Translations under genes and position numbers: made by a program
The notes under the pieces: model-generated
Seen by the model: only the letters and a program-made list of their open reading frames with translations
What the model was told of the DNA's origin: nothing
The model's database searches: none
In this document: piece by piece, positions 1-13,606 of the stretch
How positions within the stretch are numbered: the stretch's first letter is position 1
Layout of the letters: the number at the start of each line of letters is the position of its first letter
DNA from: Kitasatospora sp. MAP5-34
Lineage (GTDB): Bacteria > Actinomycetota > Actinomycetes > Streptomycetales > Streptomycetaceae
Assembly (NCBI RefSeq): GCF_029894335.1
Contig: NZ_JARXZC010000009.1
Coordinates: 1-64,000, forward strand
Length of the DNA stretch: 64,000 nt
Direction of reading: 5' to 3'

Positions 1-83
1 ACATTCCGAACCCGGAAGCTAAGCCTCGTAGCGCCGATGGTACTGCAGGGGGGACCCTGTGGGAGAGTAGGACGCCGCCGAAC
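1..83 (+). rRNA. rrf: 5S ribosomal RNA, 3' part
   Basis: The segment opens inside a 5S rRNA: the conserved middle (ccgaacccggaagctaag) and the 3' end (gagagtaggacgccgcc) are present. About 35 nt of the 5' end lie outside the window. Its position as the last gene of an rrn operon is inferred from the terminator that follows directly. Confidence 0.93.
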
Positions 84-93
84 AATCATTCAC

Positions 94-131
94 AATGTAG
101 CCCCCCTCCGGGAACGGATGGGGGCTACATT
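94..131 (+). terminator. rrn operon terminator hairpin
   Basis: This is a near-perfect inverted repeat with 16-nt arms around a short gaac-type loop, 10 nt after the 5S gene. The arms read aatgtagccccc and its complement. It fits an intrinsic rrn terminator without a strong U tract, as is usual in streptomycetes. Confidence 0.8.
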
Positions 132-147
132 GCGTTAACCTCTGCGA

Positions 148-987
148 ATGCAGAACCTGACCCTCGACTGGCAGAGTGCCGGCGGAGCTGCCGTCGCCCT
201 TTTCGGAGCGGCGTACGCGGCAAAGCGCGCGCACCGCCCGTCAGCTGCCTCGACTGCCGCCGTGCTGCGCGAGGCGGGTACGTTGCTCGCGCTCTTCGCC
301 CTGTGGCAGTTGGTCGGCCATCTCTCCGTGATGAGTGCGGACCATGCGCTCGACCGGGCCGCCTGGATCCACCGGACCGAACTCACGCTGGGGTTCCCGG
401 ACGAGGCGGCCTGGCAGCAGGCGGTACTGCCGTACCCGTGGGTGGTCGCGGCGAGCAACTACTACTACGCGACCGTGCACTTCGCGGCGATGATCGCCCT
501 GCTGGCCTGGGTCTTCCTGCGGCATCGCGAGTGGTACGGCTGGGTCCGGAACACCGTGGTGCTGACGACAGCGGCCTGCCTGGTCATCCAGTTCATCCCG
601 ATCGCGCCGCCCCGGATGCTCGCCGGCAGCGGGTTCGTGGATGTGGCGGCGCAGTACGGACAGTCGGTGTACGGCGGTGCGGTCGGCGGGGTGGTGCCGG
701 ACCAGCTGTCGGCGATGCCGTCGGTCCATGTCGCGTGGTGCTCCATCGTGGCGGTCACGGTGGTGAAGGTGGCCCGGGGGCCGTGGCGTTGGTTGGTGGT
801 GCTGCATCCGCTCATCACGGTGTTCGTCGTCGTGGTGACGGCGAACCACTTCTGGGCGGACGGCCTGGTGGCCGTGGCGCTGCTGCTGGTCGCGTACCTG
901 GTGCAGTACGCGTTCAGCGGCTGGCGTCCGGAGCAGCAGCAGAGCGCCGAGACGCCGGAGCCGGAGCGGACCTCGGTCGGTAGTTGA
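148..987 (+). CDS. PAP2-superfamily membrane phosphatase
   Basis: This 279-residue integral membrane protein has about six hydrophobic segments. The PAP2/inositolphosphotransferase signature is visible in the C-terminal half: SAMPSVHVAW (about residues 190-199) and ANHFWADGLVA (about 231-241), which supply the catalytic histidines and the Asp. Such enzymes dephosphorylate lipid or isoprenoid phosphates or transfer phospho-head groups at the membrane; the substrate here is unknown. The C-terminus is a charged tail rich in Glu and Ser. No Shine-Dalgarno precedes the ATG, but a TAACCT hexamer ends 6 nt before it, so the mRNA may be leaderless, starting just after the rRNA terminator. A shared terminator separates it from the convergent transporter gene. 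Confidence 0.82.
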   Translation: MQNLTLDWQSAGGAAVALFGAAYAAKRAHRPSAASTAAVLREAGTLLALFALWQLVGHLSVMSADHALDRAAWIHRTELTLGFPDEAAWQQAVLPYPWVVAASNYYYATVHFAAMIALLAWVFLRHREWYGWVRNTVVLTTAACLVIQFIPIAPPRMLAGSGFVDVAAQYGQSVYGGAVGGVVPDQLSAMPSVHVAWCSIVAVTVVKVARGPWRWLVVLHPLITVFVVVVTANHFWADGLVAVALLLVAYLVQYAFSGWRPEQQQSAETPEPERTSVGS

Positions 988-1004
988 GCGCAGTGCAGCC
1001 AAAG

Positions 1005-1039
1005 GTGGGCCGGACCTCCCCCGGGAGGGTCCGGCCCAC
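1005..1039. terminator. bidirectional terminator between convergent genes
   Basis: A perfect inverted repeat with 16-nt arms (gtgggccggacctccc and its complement) and almost no loop lies between the stop codons of two convergent genes. It can serve both directions. Confidence 0.85.
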
Positions 1040-1065
1040 CAGCACGTGCGGTGCGGTGAGATGGG

Positions 1066-1629
1066 TTACCTGACCGGCAGTGCGGCCCTGCCCCACCCGC
1101 TGTTGACCAGCGAGGTGGTGGCCCAGTACCAGGCGGTCAGGCCGGAGACGGCGGCGATCCAGCCGGCGGCCTTGGTGAGCCCGCCGTTGCCGGCGAGGGT
1201 GGCTATGGCGTTGAGCAGCAGGGAGAGCGTCAGCAGGCCGTAGACGACGCGGCTGAACAGCCCGGCGTGCCAACTCGCCGCCGTCAGGGTCAGTGCGAGC
1301 AGGGCCCACAGCAGCAGGAACAGGCCTGCGGCGTCCTTGCTCATGCTGCCGCCGGCCGACCAGACCGCCCAGAAGGCGCCCAGGCTGGTGAAGGCGGTTC
1401 CGGTGAACCCGTCGCCGCCGCGCAGCTGCCAGAGGCCGGCGATGAACAGGGCGAGCCCGCCGAGCAGGTGGGCGAGGGAGGCGGCGTCCTTGACGCCGGC
1501 GCCGCTGATGACGCCGGTGCTGAGCAGGCCGTACGCGAGGAGGGTGAGGCCGAGTGCCAGGTATCCGAGCGGACCCGCGTCGGCTCCTGCGGGTCGGGCG
1601 TTCTGCGCCCCGGTAGCTTCGTTGCTCAC
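1066..1629 (-). CDS. GPR1/FUN34/YaaH-family acetate transporter
   Basis: This 187-residue protein has six predicted membrane helices and belongs to the acetate uptake (SatP/YaaH) family. Visible family features are the N-terminal AGPLGYLALGL stretch, the GxxxFTGTAFTSLGAFWAVWS region in the middle (about residues 73-92), and a length close to the usual 190-200. The family consensus Asn before the Ala-Gly-Pro motif is replaced by Asp-Ala. The start is GTG with AAGGAG seven nt upstream. It probably takes up acetate or related monocarboxylates, but the substrate is inferred from family only. It stands alone, transcribed towards the PAP2 gene. Confidence 0.85.
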   Translation of the reverse strand: MSNEATGAQNARPAGADAGPLGYLALGLTLLAYGLLSTGVISGAGVKDAASLAHLLGGLALFIAGLWQLRGGDGFTGTAFTSLGAFWAVWSAGGSMSKDAAGLFLLLWALLALTLTAASWHAGLFSRVVYGLLTLSLLLNAIATLAGNGGLTKAAGWIAAVSGLTAWYWATTSLVNSGWGRAALPVR

Positions 1630-1949
1630 CGGAGGCTCCTTTCACTCTGTGCGCCGGCATGGCGCGTTCAGTGCGATCAGGTGGGTGGTGGTGTGTCTGC
1701 CGGGCCGGGGCGCACGGAACCAGGGACTACTGGCGGAGTGCGGGCGGCTGCGGCTGAGTGAAGAACCAGCAGCTCGACAACCGCTGGTCGATGTCCCCTA
1801 CCGGGGGATTCCCCGGTGACAGCGGTGTACCCGTCCCCACCACGCTTGTACCCTTGTGAATCTCACATTTTGTACAGTCGTCAGCTGTGGGGTGACGCCG
1901 ATGGACGGTTGCTGAACGAGAGTGAGCAACCGGGTGACCGGACGGGCCG
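1630..1949. other. intergenic region upstream of the acetate transporter, downstream of osaC
   Basis: No gene is seen. A perfect 7-bp stem with a GATT loop at 1800-1817 could terminate osaC. A locally A+T-richer stretch around 1850-1885 is the likeliest place for the transporter promoter on the minus strand, which would give a leader of over 200 nt. I see no convincing -35/-10 pair. Confidence 0.4.
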
Positions 1950-4523
1950 TCAGCCCTGGCGCTGGGTCGGGACCCGCAGGGTGAGGATGGCCATGTCGTC
2001 CGAGGGCGGCTCGGGTGCGAAGCGTTCGACGGCCCGCTGGACGCGCGCCGAGACCGCGCCGGCCGTCAGCCCGGTGCAGCCGGTGAGCACCTGGACGAGT
2101 CCGTCCTCGCCCAGCATCCGCAGCCCCTCCCGGCGTTCGGTCACGCCGTCGGTCACGCAGAGCAGGACCTCGCCGGGCAGCAGGACGAGATCCTCCGCCG
2201 TCAGCTCCAGGTCGTCCATCACCCCGAGCAGCGGCTGCGGGGAGGCGGCCAGGTCGACCTGGCCGTCGGTGCGCAGTCGCAGCGGCAGCGGGTGTCCGGC
2301 GCAGACCAGCGAGAGTGCGGTGCTGCCGTCCGTGCGAGGCGTCAACTCCCCGTACAGCAGGGTGAGGAAGCGGCTGCGGGCGCCCTCGTCCAGGATCGCC
2401 GAGTTGAGCCGGGTGAGGACCTGCGGGGCGTCCAGGCCCTCGCGGGCGAGCAGCCGGAGTGCGTGCCGGGCCAGGCCGGTGACGGCGGCGGCCTCCGGGC
2501 CGGTGCCGCAGACGTCGCCGATCGCGAAGCCGTAGGTGCCCTCGCGGATCGGGAAGATGTCGTAGAAGTCGCCGCCGACCTCGTTGCCCTCGCCGGCCGC
2601 CTGGTAGAAGACCTCCACCTCGACACCCGGGATCTTCGGCAGCTCGGGCGGCAGCAGGGCGCGCTGGAACGCCTGGCTGGTGGCGTTCCGCTCGGAGTAG
2701 AGCCGGGAGTTGTCGAGCGCGAGGGCGGCTCGGCGGGACAGGTCCTCGGCGAGTTCGAGGATCTCCTGACGGAACCGCATGCCCGCACCGACGCCGAGGA
2801 CCAGCAACCCGATCACCCGGTTGCGGGCGGCGAGCGGCAGTACCACCGTCTCGCCGAGCAGGCCGGAGAGTTCGGGGCTGTCGGCCAGCCCGGAGGTCCG
2901 GGCGGTCTCGGTGGGGGCGGTCCAGAACCGCGCCCCGGGTGCCGGGTCGGTGTCGGGGGCGGGCGTCTTGTCGAGGAGCGCGCGCAGCGGGTCGATCCGG
3001 TCCTCGTCCTCGTGCAGGACGAAGGCGAGGTCGGCTCCGGCGCCCTGCTCGCCGGTGGTGTAGACGGCGCACCAGGACGAGAGGGTGGGCACGGCCATCT
3101 GTGCCATCAGGGCCAGCGTCTGTTCGTGTTCCAGCGTCCCGGCGAGCAGGTCGGAGGCTTCGACCAGGAAGGAGAGCGAGCCGCGGCGGAGGCGTTCGAG
3201 TTCGGCGAGCCGGGCGCTCTCCAGGGCCAGCGCGATCCGGTCGGCGGCGAACTGCAGCCGGAGCGCGTCCTCGTTGTCGAACCTGCCGGGGGCGGTGGCG
3301 GCGACGCCGAGCGAGCCGGTGAGCCGGCCCTCGACCTTGAGCGGTACGGTGATCAGCGAGCGCAGCCCGGTGCCGATCAGCAGCGGCGCGGCGGTGGGCC
3401 GGACGGCGAGGTCCTCGTGCACGGTCGGCAGCCGGGCGGAGTCGTAGCGGCCCGCGCCGGACTCGATCGGGATGGGGGCGAGTCGGCGGCCGGCGGCGGT
3501 GAGGCCGGTCGAGGCGCGCACCTCGAACTCGGTCTCGTCCTCGGTGGTGAGCATCAGGAAGGCGGCGTCGGCGTCGAGCAGGTCGCGGGCCCGCTCGACG
3601 ATGCCCTGCAGCAGCTCGCCGAGGTCGTCGGGGTTGGCCGGGCCGACCAGCAGGTCCAGCGGTTCGATGGCGGCCGGCCTCTCGGCGGAGCCGTCGGGGG
3701 AGCGGAGCACGCCCTGGTCGGTCTCGCGGACCAGCAGGCAGAGGGTGGACGGGGTGCCGTGGGTGTCGCGGACCCGGACCTGGAGCCCGTAGACCTCCGC
3801 CACCGGCCCGGTGGCACGCCGCACCCCGAAGGTGCCCTCCCAACGGGCCAGCCGCAGCGTCTCGGTGAGTGCCAGCCCAGTCCCGAGAACACTGGCGGAT
3901 TCCGCCGCCTGCGGCCAGACGGTGAGGTCGGCCCAGGGCCGGCCGAGTACCTGCTCGGCGGCGTGCAGGAAGAGCGCTTCGGCGTCCGGGTTCCAGGCCC
4001 GGACCAGGCCGTCCTCGCCGACCTGGACGACGCCGACCCGGACGGGGCTGGCGGCGTCGGGCAGTTCGCCACCGGGCAGGCTCGGTAGCGCGTACCGGGT
4101 GCCGGCCTCGTGCGCGGGCAGCAGCAGTCGGAACCAGACGGTCTTCTGCCCGGCGGAGTACTCGACACCCCAGCTGGACGAGAGGGCTGAGCACATCAGC
4201 AGGCCGCGACCGCCTTCGCCGTCGGGATCGGCGTACCGGTCGGCGGAGTTGGTGGGGACGTGCGCGAACGAGGGCAGGCCGCGTTCGGGGTGGCGGTCCG
4301 TCACCTCGATCCGTACGGTCTCCTCCTCGCGCAGGCAGCGGACCTCGGCTGCCGTGCCCGCGTGGACGACGGCGTTGGTGACCAGCTCGCTGACCAGCAC
4401 GACCGCGTCGTCGACGACCTCGGGCAGGCCCCAGCCGAGCAGTGCGTCGCGGACGAAGCCGCGCGCTGCGGCGGCCGACCGGCCGACCGGTTCGAAGGTG
4501 GCGGCTGCGCGCGCGGTGACCAC
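1950..4523 (-). CDS. osaC: OsaC-like multidomain regulator (RsbW-like kinase, PAS, GAF, PP2C phosphatase)
   Basis: This 857-residue soluble protein combines an N-terminal RsbW-like ATPase domain (N-box SELVTNAVVHA near residue 45, glycine box GGRGLLMCSAL near 105), a PAS domain (about 165-275), two GAF-like domains (about 300-620) and a C-terminal PP2C/SpoIIE phosphatase. The metal-binding motifs of the phosphatase are intact: EVGGDFYDIFP, GDVCGTGP, TDGVTERR and SDDMAIL. The order and the position divergent from a HAMP-rich hybrid kinase match OsaC of S. coelicolor, which is known to help return SigB activity to pre-stress level after osmotic shock. It probably acts as an anti-sigma kinase with phosphatase output. 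Identification rests on architecture plus synteny. Confidence 0.87.
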   Translation of the reverse strand: MVTARAAATFEPVGRSAAAARGFVRDALLGWGLPEVVDDAVVLVSELVTNAVVHAGTAAEVRCLREEETVRIEVTDRHPERGLPSFAHVPTNSADRYADPDGEGGRGLLMCSALSSSWGVEYSAGQKTVWFRLLLPAHEAGTRYALPSLPGGELPDAASPVRVGVVQVGEDGLVRAWNPDAEALFLHAAEQVLGRPWADLTVWPQAAESASVLGTGLALTETLRLARWEGTFGVRRATGPVAEVYGLQVRVRDTHGTPSTLCLLVRETDQGVLRSPDGSAERPAAIEPLDLLVGPANPDDLGELLQGIVERARDLLDADAAFLMLTTEDETEFEVRASTGLTAAGRRLAPIPIESGAGRYDSARLPTVHEDLAVRPTAAPLLIGTGLRSLITVPLKVEGRLTGSLGVAATAPGRFDNEDALRLQFAADRIALALESARLAELERLRRGSLSFLVEASDLLAGTLEHEQTLALMAQMAVPTLSSWCAVYTTGEQGAGADLAFVLHEDEDRIDPLRALLDKTPAPDTDPAPGARFWTAPTETARTSGLADSPELSGLLGETVVLPLAARNRVIGLLVLGVGAGMRFRQEILELAEDLSRRAALALDNSRLYSERNATSQAFQRALLPPELPKIPGVEVEVFYQAAGEGNEVGGDFYDIFPIREGTYGFAIGDVCGTGPEAAAVTGLARHALRLLAREGLDAPQVLTRLNSAILDEGARSRFLTLLYGELTPRTDGSTALSLVCAGHPLPLRLRTDGQVDLAASPQPLLGVMDDLELTAEDLVLLPGEVLLCVTDGVTERREGLRMLGEDGLVQVLTGCTGLTAGAVSARVQRAVERFAPEPPSDDMAILTLRVPTQRQG

Positions 4524-4903
4524 GTGCCACTTCTCCCATCAGGTCGACGTCTCTGCCCGGCTCGGCGGCGGATGTCCCCGCTGTCCGCGCCCGGAGGCGG
4601 GTGAGGCGGAGCACCCTTGGCGCGGTGCAGCGTTCCACCCTACTTTCCGGTTGGTACCCCGTGGGGCCAGGGCGCTGAAACAGGCACCTGCGGGTGATTC
4701 TGAACACCAGTTTCGCCCCTGTCACGTTGACCCTGTGCAACCCGACGGACACGCGACGCCGGGACTGACAGACTGGGGGGTCGGCAGTACCCCGGCCGGG
4801 GAAGTACGGTCGAGGCGCGGTAGGCCGCTGTCAGGAATCGGCGGGGCACGTAGCGGCAAGCGGCACACAGCAGCACGGAACAGTCACGATGTGGGAGGGC
4901 CCG
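4524..4903. other. divergent promoter region osaC / osaA
   Basis: This 380-bp gap separates two divergent regulators and must hold both promoters. A TTGACC hexamer at 4727-4732 reads towards osaA but has no good -10 at 16-18 nt. On the minus strand GGGGTACC (4660-4653) resembles a SigB-type -10, yet the GTTT upstream is 18 nt away, longer than the usual 14-16. No other gene is seen. Confidence 0.4.
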
Positions 4904-9568
<4,665 letters not shown>

Positions 9569-9821
9569 AGTTGCCCGAACCCTGAACGTACTGGCGGGTC
9601 GAGCGGGGAACCCGATAGGGTCACCCATCGTTGCGAACAGTGACCGATCGGTGACTTGGCGCGTAGGGTCCGTCCCGTAGCGGGGCGCGGCCCGCCGGTG
9701 TGCCGGGCTGTATCGCCTATCGCGACGCGGCGGGCGAGGGGGTGCGGCTAGCATGACCGGGGCAGTGGTGGGTGGCACGCGGGTGCCTTCCCTCGGAAGA
9801 CAACCGGCAGGAGGGCGGGTC

Positions 9822-10457
9822 GTGGTGCAGAAAGCGAAGATCCTCCTGGTAGACGACCGACCGGAGAACCTGCTGGCCCTGGAGGCCATCCTCTCCGCAC
9901 TGGACCAGACCCTGGTCCGGGCCGCGTCCGGTGAGGAGGCGCTGAAGGCGCTGCTCACCGACGACTTCGCGGTGATCCTGCTCGACGTCCAGATGCCCGG
10001 CATGGACGGCTTCGAGACCGCCTCGCACATCAAACGGCGCGAGCGCACCCGGGACATCCCGATCATCTTCCTGACCGCGATCAACCACGGCCCGCACCAC
10101 ACCTTCCGGGGTTACGCGGCGGGCGCGGTGGACTACATCTCCAAGCCGTTCGACCCGTGGGTGCTGCGCGCCAAGGTCTCGGTCTTCGTCGACCTCTACA
10201 TGAAGAACTGCCAGCTCAAGGAGCAGGCGGCGCTGTTGCGCCTCCAGCTGGAGTCGGGTGGGCAGCCCGCGCTGGGCGGCGCACTGCTCGGTGAGTTCTC
10301 TGCCAGGCTGGTCGCGGTCGAGGAGCAGACCGAGGCGCTCACCAAGCAGCTCGACGGCACGGCGGAGCCGGCCGTGGCTGCGACGGTGCTGCACCTGGAG
10401 CGCAAGCTGGCCGCTCTCCGGCAGGCGTTGGACGCCCTCCGGCCCGGAGCGAACTGA
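9822..10457 (+). CDS. osaB: OsaB-like response regulator
   Basis: This protein of about 211 residues has one N-terminal receiver domain: acidic pair VDD, phospho-acceptor Asp55 in LLDVQMPGMDG, conserved Thr in FLTA and Lys in SKPF. There is no DNA-binding domain. The C-terminal 80 residues are predicted helical or coiled coil (EEQTEALTKQL and similar), as reported for OsaB, and suggest a protein-protein output. Two GTG codons three nt apart lie behind AGGAGG (about 9809-9814), so the first residues are uncertain. It follows osaA by about 250 bp and is the presumed partner of its kinase. In S. coelicolor OsaB is needed for growth under osmotic stress. Confidence 0.88.
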   Translation: MVQKAKILLVDDRPENLLALEAILSALDQTLVRAASGEEALKALLTDDFAVILLDVQMPGMDGFETASHIKRRERTRDIPIIFLTAINHGPHHTFRGYAAGAVDYISKPFDPWVLRAKVSVFVDLYMKNCQLKEQAALLRLQLESGGQPALGGALLGEFSARLVAVEEQTEALTKQLDGTAEPAVAATVLHLERKLAALRQALDALRPGAN

Positions 10458-10491
10458 GCTGCGCTCAGCTGACTGCATCAGCCATGCACCT

Positions 10492-10567
10492 ACCAGGCGC
10501 GGGGAGGTGCGCGACCGGGGCTCCACGGAGGTGCACGGTTGCGCGCGCAGTTCCCCGCGCCCCTGGT
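10492..10567. repeat. palindromic repeat of the GGGGCGCGGGG family, copy 1
   Basis: An imperfect hairpin has arms ccaggcgcgggg and ccccgcgcccctgg and inner halves rich in GCGCG. It lies between osaB and ftsK and shares its core with the elements at 39304, 47385 and 56656. A small ctgagc/gctcag stem right at the osaB stop codon may be the actual terminator. Confidence 0.75.
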
Positions 10568-10693
10568 GTGCTTGCCGTCAGCGGTCATCCTCAGGTTCAC
10601 CCCTGTGGGTGACGGCGGGTCGGGGTGACGGTGTGTCGGGGACACGTGGCGGGGTTTGTCCGTGGCCGCGTGTCCGGGGGAGACGCCCGCCGG

Positions 10694-10699
10694 TAGGCT
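10694..10699 (+). promoter_or_regulatory. -10 hexamer TAGGCT, candidate leaderless promoter of ftsK
   Basis: TAGGCT ends 8 nt before the ATG of ftsK, and no Shine-Dalgarno sequence is present. This geometry predicts transcription starting at or next to the start codon. Confidence 0.5.
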
Positions 10700-10707
10700 G
10701 CTGACTC

Positions 10708-13422
10708 ATGGCCACACGTACGCCCGGCAGCGCGGCACGCAACCCGAAGCCCGGACCGGCCAAGAAGGCTTCCGCGGCAGCCAAACCCCCCGCGAAGAAG
10801 GCCGCCGCCAGGCCCCCGGCGAAGCGGGCCCCGGCGAAGAAGGCCGTGGTCAAACCCCCGGTGGCACCGCCGCCCGCGACGCGGGCGCCCGCCTCCCGGC
10901 CGATCCTGTTCCGGGCCGTCCGGGCCGTCTGGCTCGGTCTCGCGCACAGTGTCGGCGCGCTCTTCCGGGGCTTCGGCGACGGTGCCAAGAACCTGCACCC
11001 CGCGCACCGCAAGGACGGCGTGGGGCTGCTGCTGCTGGCGCTGGCCCTGGTCACCGCCGCCGGGACGTGGTTCACCCCGCAGGGGTGGCTCGGCGAGGTG
11101 GCCACCACCGTGGTGGCCGGCCTGTTCGGCCGGCTCGACGTGCTCGTCCCGCTGCTGCTCAGCGGCATCGCTGTCCGGTGGTTGCGCCACCCGGAGCTGC
11201 CGGAGGCCAACGGCCGGATCGCGGTCGGCCTGAGCGCGCTGGTGGTCGGCGTGCTGGGGCTGGTGCACATCGGCTGCGGCGCGCCCGTGATGTCCAGCGG
11301 CGCGACCCGGATACGGCAGGCGGGCGGCATCCTCGGCTGGGCGGTGTCCACCCCGATGATGGCCGCCGCCGGGCCGCCGCTGGCGGTGCCGTTGTTGCTG
11401 TTGCTGGCCTTCTTCGGCCTGCTGGTGGTCACCGCGACACCCGTCAACCGGATCTTCGAGCGGCTCCGCCTCCTGGGCGAGAAGCTCGGCGTGGTCGAGC
11501 CCGGGTACCCGGAGGAGGGGTATGACGAGCAGGGCGCGGCCGACCACGAGTACTCCACCGACCCGCCGGAGGACGCCGACCCGTCGGCGCTGCCGATCAC
11601 CGTCGAGGGCTCGCCGGAGGAGGAGATCGCCGGCCGTCGCCGCCGTCGTCGCAAGAAGCTGGACGAACCCGAGTTGGCCTCGGCCGTCCCCGACCTGTTC
11701 GGCAAGAACCCGCCGGGCGACGACCCGTACCAGACCAGGGACATCGCGGCCGGTGTCGCCGCCGACCTGGACGGCGCGCTGCTGTACGGGGTGCCCGCCT
11801 CCCCGGCGGTGGCCAGCATGATGCACCAGGTGCAGGACCGTACGGCGCCGCCCGAGGAGCCCGCCGTCCCGGCCGCCCGTAACGCCGACGCACCCAAGGG
11901 CGTCGACATGGAGAAGCACACCCCGGCGCCCGCCCGGATGGAGCAGCTCCAGCTCTCCGGCGGCACGTACACCCTGCCGCCGCTCGACCTGTTGGAGCGC
12001 GGCGGTCCCGGCAAGACCCGCAGCGCCCTCAACGACGAGGTGGTCGCGCAGCTCACGCTGGTCTTCTCGGAGTTCAAGGTGGACGCCCGGGTCAGTGGGT
12101 TCACCCGCGGCCCGACGGTCACCCGTTACGAGGTCGAGCTCGGCCCGGCGGTCAAGGTCGAGCGGATCACCGCGCTGGCGAAGAACATCGCCTACGCGGT
12201 GGCCAGCGCGGACGTGCGGATCATCAGCCCGATCCCGGGCAAGTCGGCGGTCGGCGTGGAGATCCCCAACAAGGACCGGGAGATGGTCAACCTCGGCGAC
12301 CTGCTGCGCTCGCGCACGGCGGCCGAGGACGACCACCCGATGCTGGTCGGCATGGGCAAGGACGTCGAGGGCCACACCGTGATGGCCAACCTCGCCAAGA
12401 TGCCGCACATCCTGGTCGCGGGCGCGACCGGTGCGGGCAAGTCCTCGTGCATCAACTGTCTGATCACCTCGGTGCTCGCCCGGGCCACCCCCGACGAGGT
12501 GCGGATGGTGCTGGTCGACCCCAAGCGGGTCGAGCTGACGGCGTACGAGGGCATCCCGCACCTGATCACGCCGATCATCACCAACCCGAAGAAGGCCGCC
12601 GAGGCGCTGCAGTGGGTGGTCCGCGAGATGGACCTGCGCTACGACGACCTGGCCGCGTTCGGCTTCCGGCACGTGGACGACTTCAACGCGGCCGTGAAGG
12701 CGGGCAAGATCACCCCGCCGCTCGGCAGCGAGCGCGAGCTGACGCCGTACCCGTACCTGCTGGTGATCGTCGACGAGCTGGCCGACCTGATGATGGTCGC
12801 GCCGCGTGACGTCGAGGACTCGGTGGTCCGGATCACCCAGCTGGCCCGGGCGGCCGGCATCCACCTGGTGCTCGCCACCCAGCGGCCCTCGGTCGACGTC
12901 GTCACCGGCCTGATCAAGGCCAACGTCCCGTCCCGGCTGGCCTTCGCCACCTCGGCGATGACCGACTCCCGGGTCATCCTGGACCAGCCCGGCGCCGAGA
13001 AGCTGATCGGCAAGGGCGACGCGCTCTTCCTGCCGATGGGCGCCAGCAAGCCCGTCCGGATGCAGGGCGCGTTCGTCACCGAGGCCGAGATCGCCAAGGT
13101 CGTCCAGCACTGCAAGGACCAGCTGACGGCGACCTACCGCGACGACGTCACGGTCGGCGGCGGGCCCAAGAAGGAGATCGACGAGGAGATCGGCGACGAC
13201 CTCGACCTGCTGATCCAGGCGGTCGAGCTGGTGGTCTCCACCCAGTTCGGTTCCACCTCGATGCTGCAGCGCAAGCTCCGGGTCGGTTTCGCGAAGGCGG
13301 GCCGGCTGATGGACCTGATGGAGTCGCGTGGCATCGTGGGGCCGAGCGAGGGTTCGAAGGCGCGTGATGTACTCGTCACGCCCGAGGAGTTGGACGGAGT
13401 GATCCTCAGCATCCGGGGTTGA
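10708..13422 (+). CDS. ftsK: DNA translocase FtsK
   Basis: This 904-residue protein has a basic Lys/Ala/Pro-rich N-terminus, four membrane helices (about residues 100-250), an acidic and basic linker, and a RecA-type motor with Walker A GATGAGKS (572-579) and Walker B LLVIVDELADLM. The C-terminal gamma winged helix reads chromosome polarity sequences. FtsK pumps DNA during septation; in streptomycetes it clears chromosomes from closing sporulation septa. The length is typical for the family. It appears monocistronic, with a hairpin upstream and a separate promoter before the next gene. Confidence 0.97.
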   Translation: MATRTPGSAARNPKPGPAKKASAAAKPPAKKAAARPPAKRAPAKKAVVKPPVAPPPATRAPASRPILFRAVRAVWLGLAHSVGALFRGFGDGAKNLHPAHRKDGVGLLLLALALVTAAGTWFTPQGWLGEVATTVVAGLFGRLDVLVPLLLSGIAVRWLRHPELPEANGRIAVGLSALVVGVLGLVHIGCGAPVMSSGATRIRQAGGILGWAVSTPMMAAAGPPLAVPLLLLLAFFGLLVVTATPVNRIFERLRLLGEKLGVVEPGYPEEGYDEQGAADHEYSTDPPEDADPSALPITVEGSPEEEIAGRRRRRRKKLDEPELASAVPDLFGKNPPGDDPYQTRDIAAGVAADLDGALLYGVPASPAVASMMHQVQDRTAPPEEPAVPAARNADAPKGVDMEKHTPAPARMEQLQLSGGTYTLPPLDLLERGGPGKTRSALNDEVVAQLTLVFSEFKVDARVSGFTRGPTVTRYEVELGPAVKVERITALAKNIAYAVASADVRIISPIPGKSAVGVEIPNKDREMVNLGDLLRSRTAAEDDHPMLVGMGKDVEGHTVMANLAKMPHILVAGATGAGKSSCINCLITSVLARATPDEVRMVLVDPKRVELTAYEGIPHLITPIITNPKKAAEALQWVVREMDLRYDDLAAFGFRHVDDFNAAVKAGKITPPLGSERELTPYPYLLVIVDELADLMMVAPRDVEDSVVRITQLARAAGIHLVLATQRPSVDVVTGLIKANVPSRLAFATSAMTDSRVILDQPGAEKLIGKGDALFLPMGASKPVRMQGAFVTEAEIAKVVQHCKDQLTATYRDDVTVGGGPKKEIDEEIGDDLDLLIQAVELVVSTQFGSTSMLQRKLRVGFAKAGRLMDLMESRGIVGPSEGSKARDVLVTPEELDGVILSIRG

Positions 13423-13535
13423 TCCGGGGTGACTCTCGGGCCCTCTCACTCGTTCGGAGGAGTGGGGAAGCGCGGGAACCGGATCACCGGACCGTACGTC
13501 CACCCAGCGGGGGTGCTCATTCGGGCCTGTTCCGC

Positions 13536-13566
13536 TTGAGAAAGGCCCGTACCCCACCCCTAGACT
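13536..13566 (+). promoter_or_regulatory. promoter of the RodZ-like gene
   Basis: TTGAGA (13536-13541) and TAGACT (13561-13566) are separated by 19 nt, about 40 nt before the chosen GTG start. The spacing is slightly long but the hexamers are good for a housekeeping sigma factor. Confidence 0.5.
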
Positions 13567-13606
13567 GTCTTCTCAGCAGGTGGCCAACGCTCGAAAGGCG
13601 CGCCCA

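Noticed and set aside
4653-4681. SigB-type promoter (GTTT and GGGTAC) upstream of osaC on the minus strand
   Set aside because: Spacing is 18 nt, beyond the usual 14-16, so it is only mentioned and not called as a promoter.
9643-9652. Perfect palindrome accgatcggt upstream of osaB
   Set aside because: Ten bases are too few to stand out in this composition, and no second copy or promoter geometry supports an operator.
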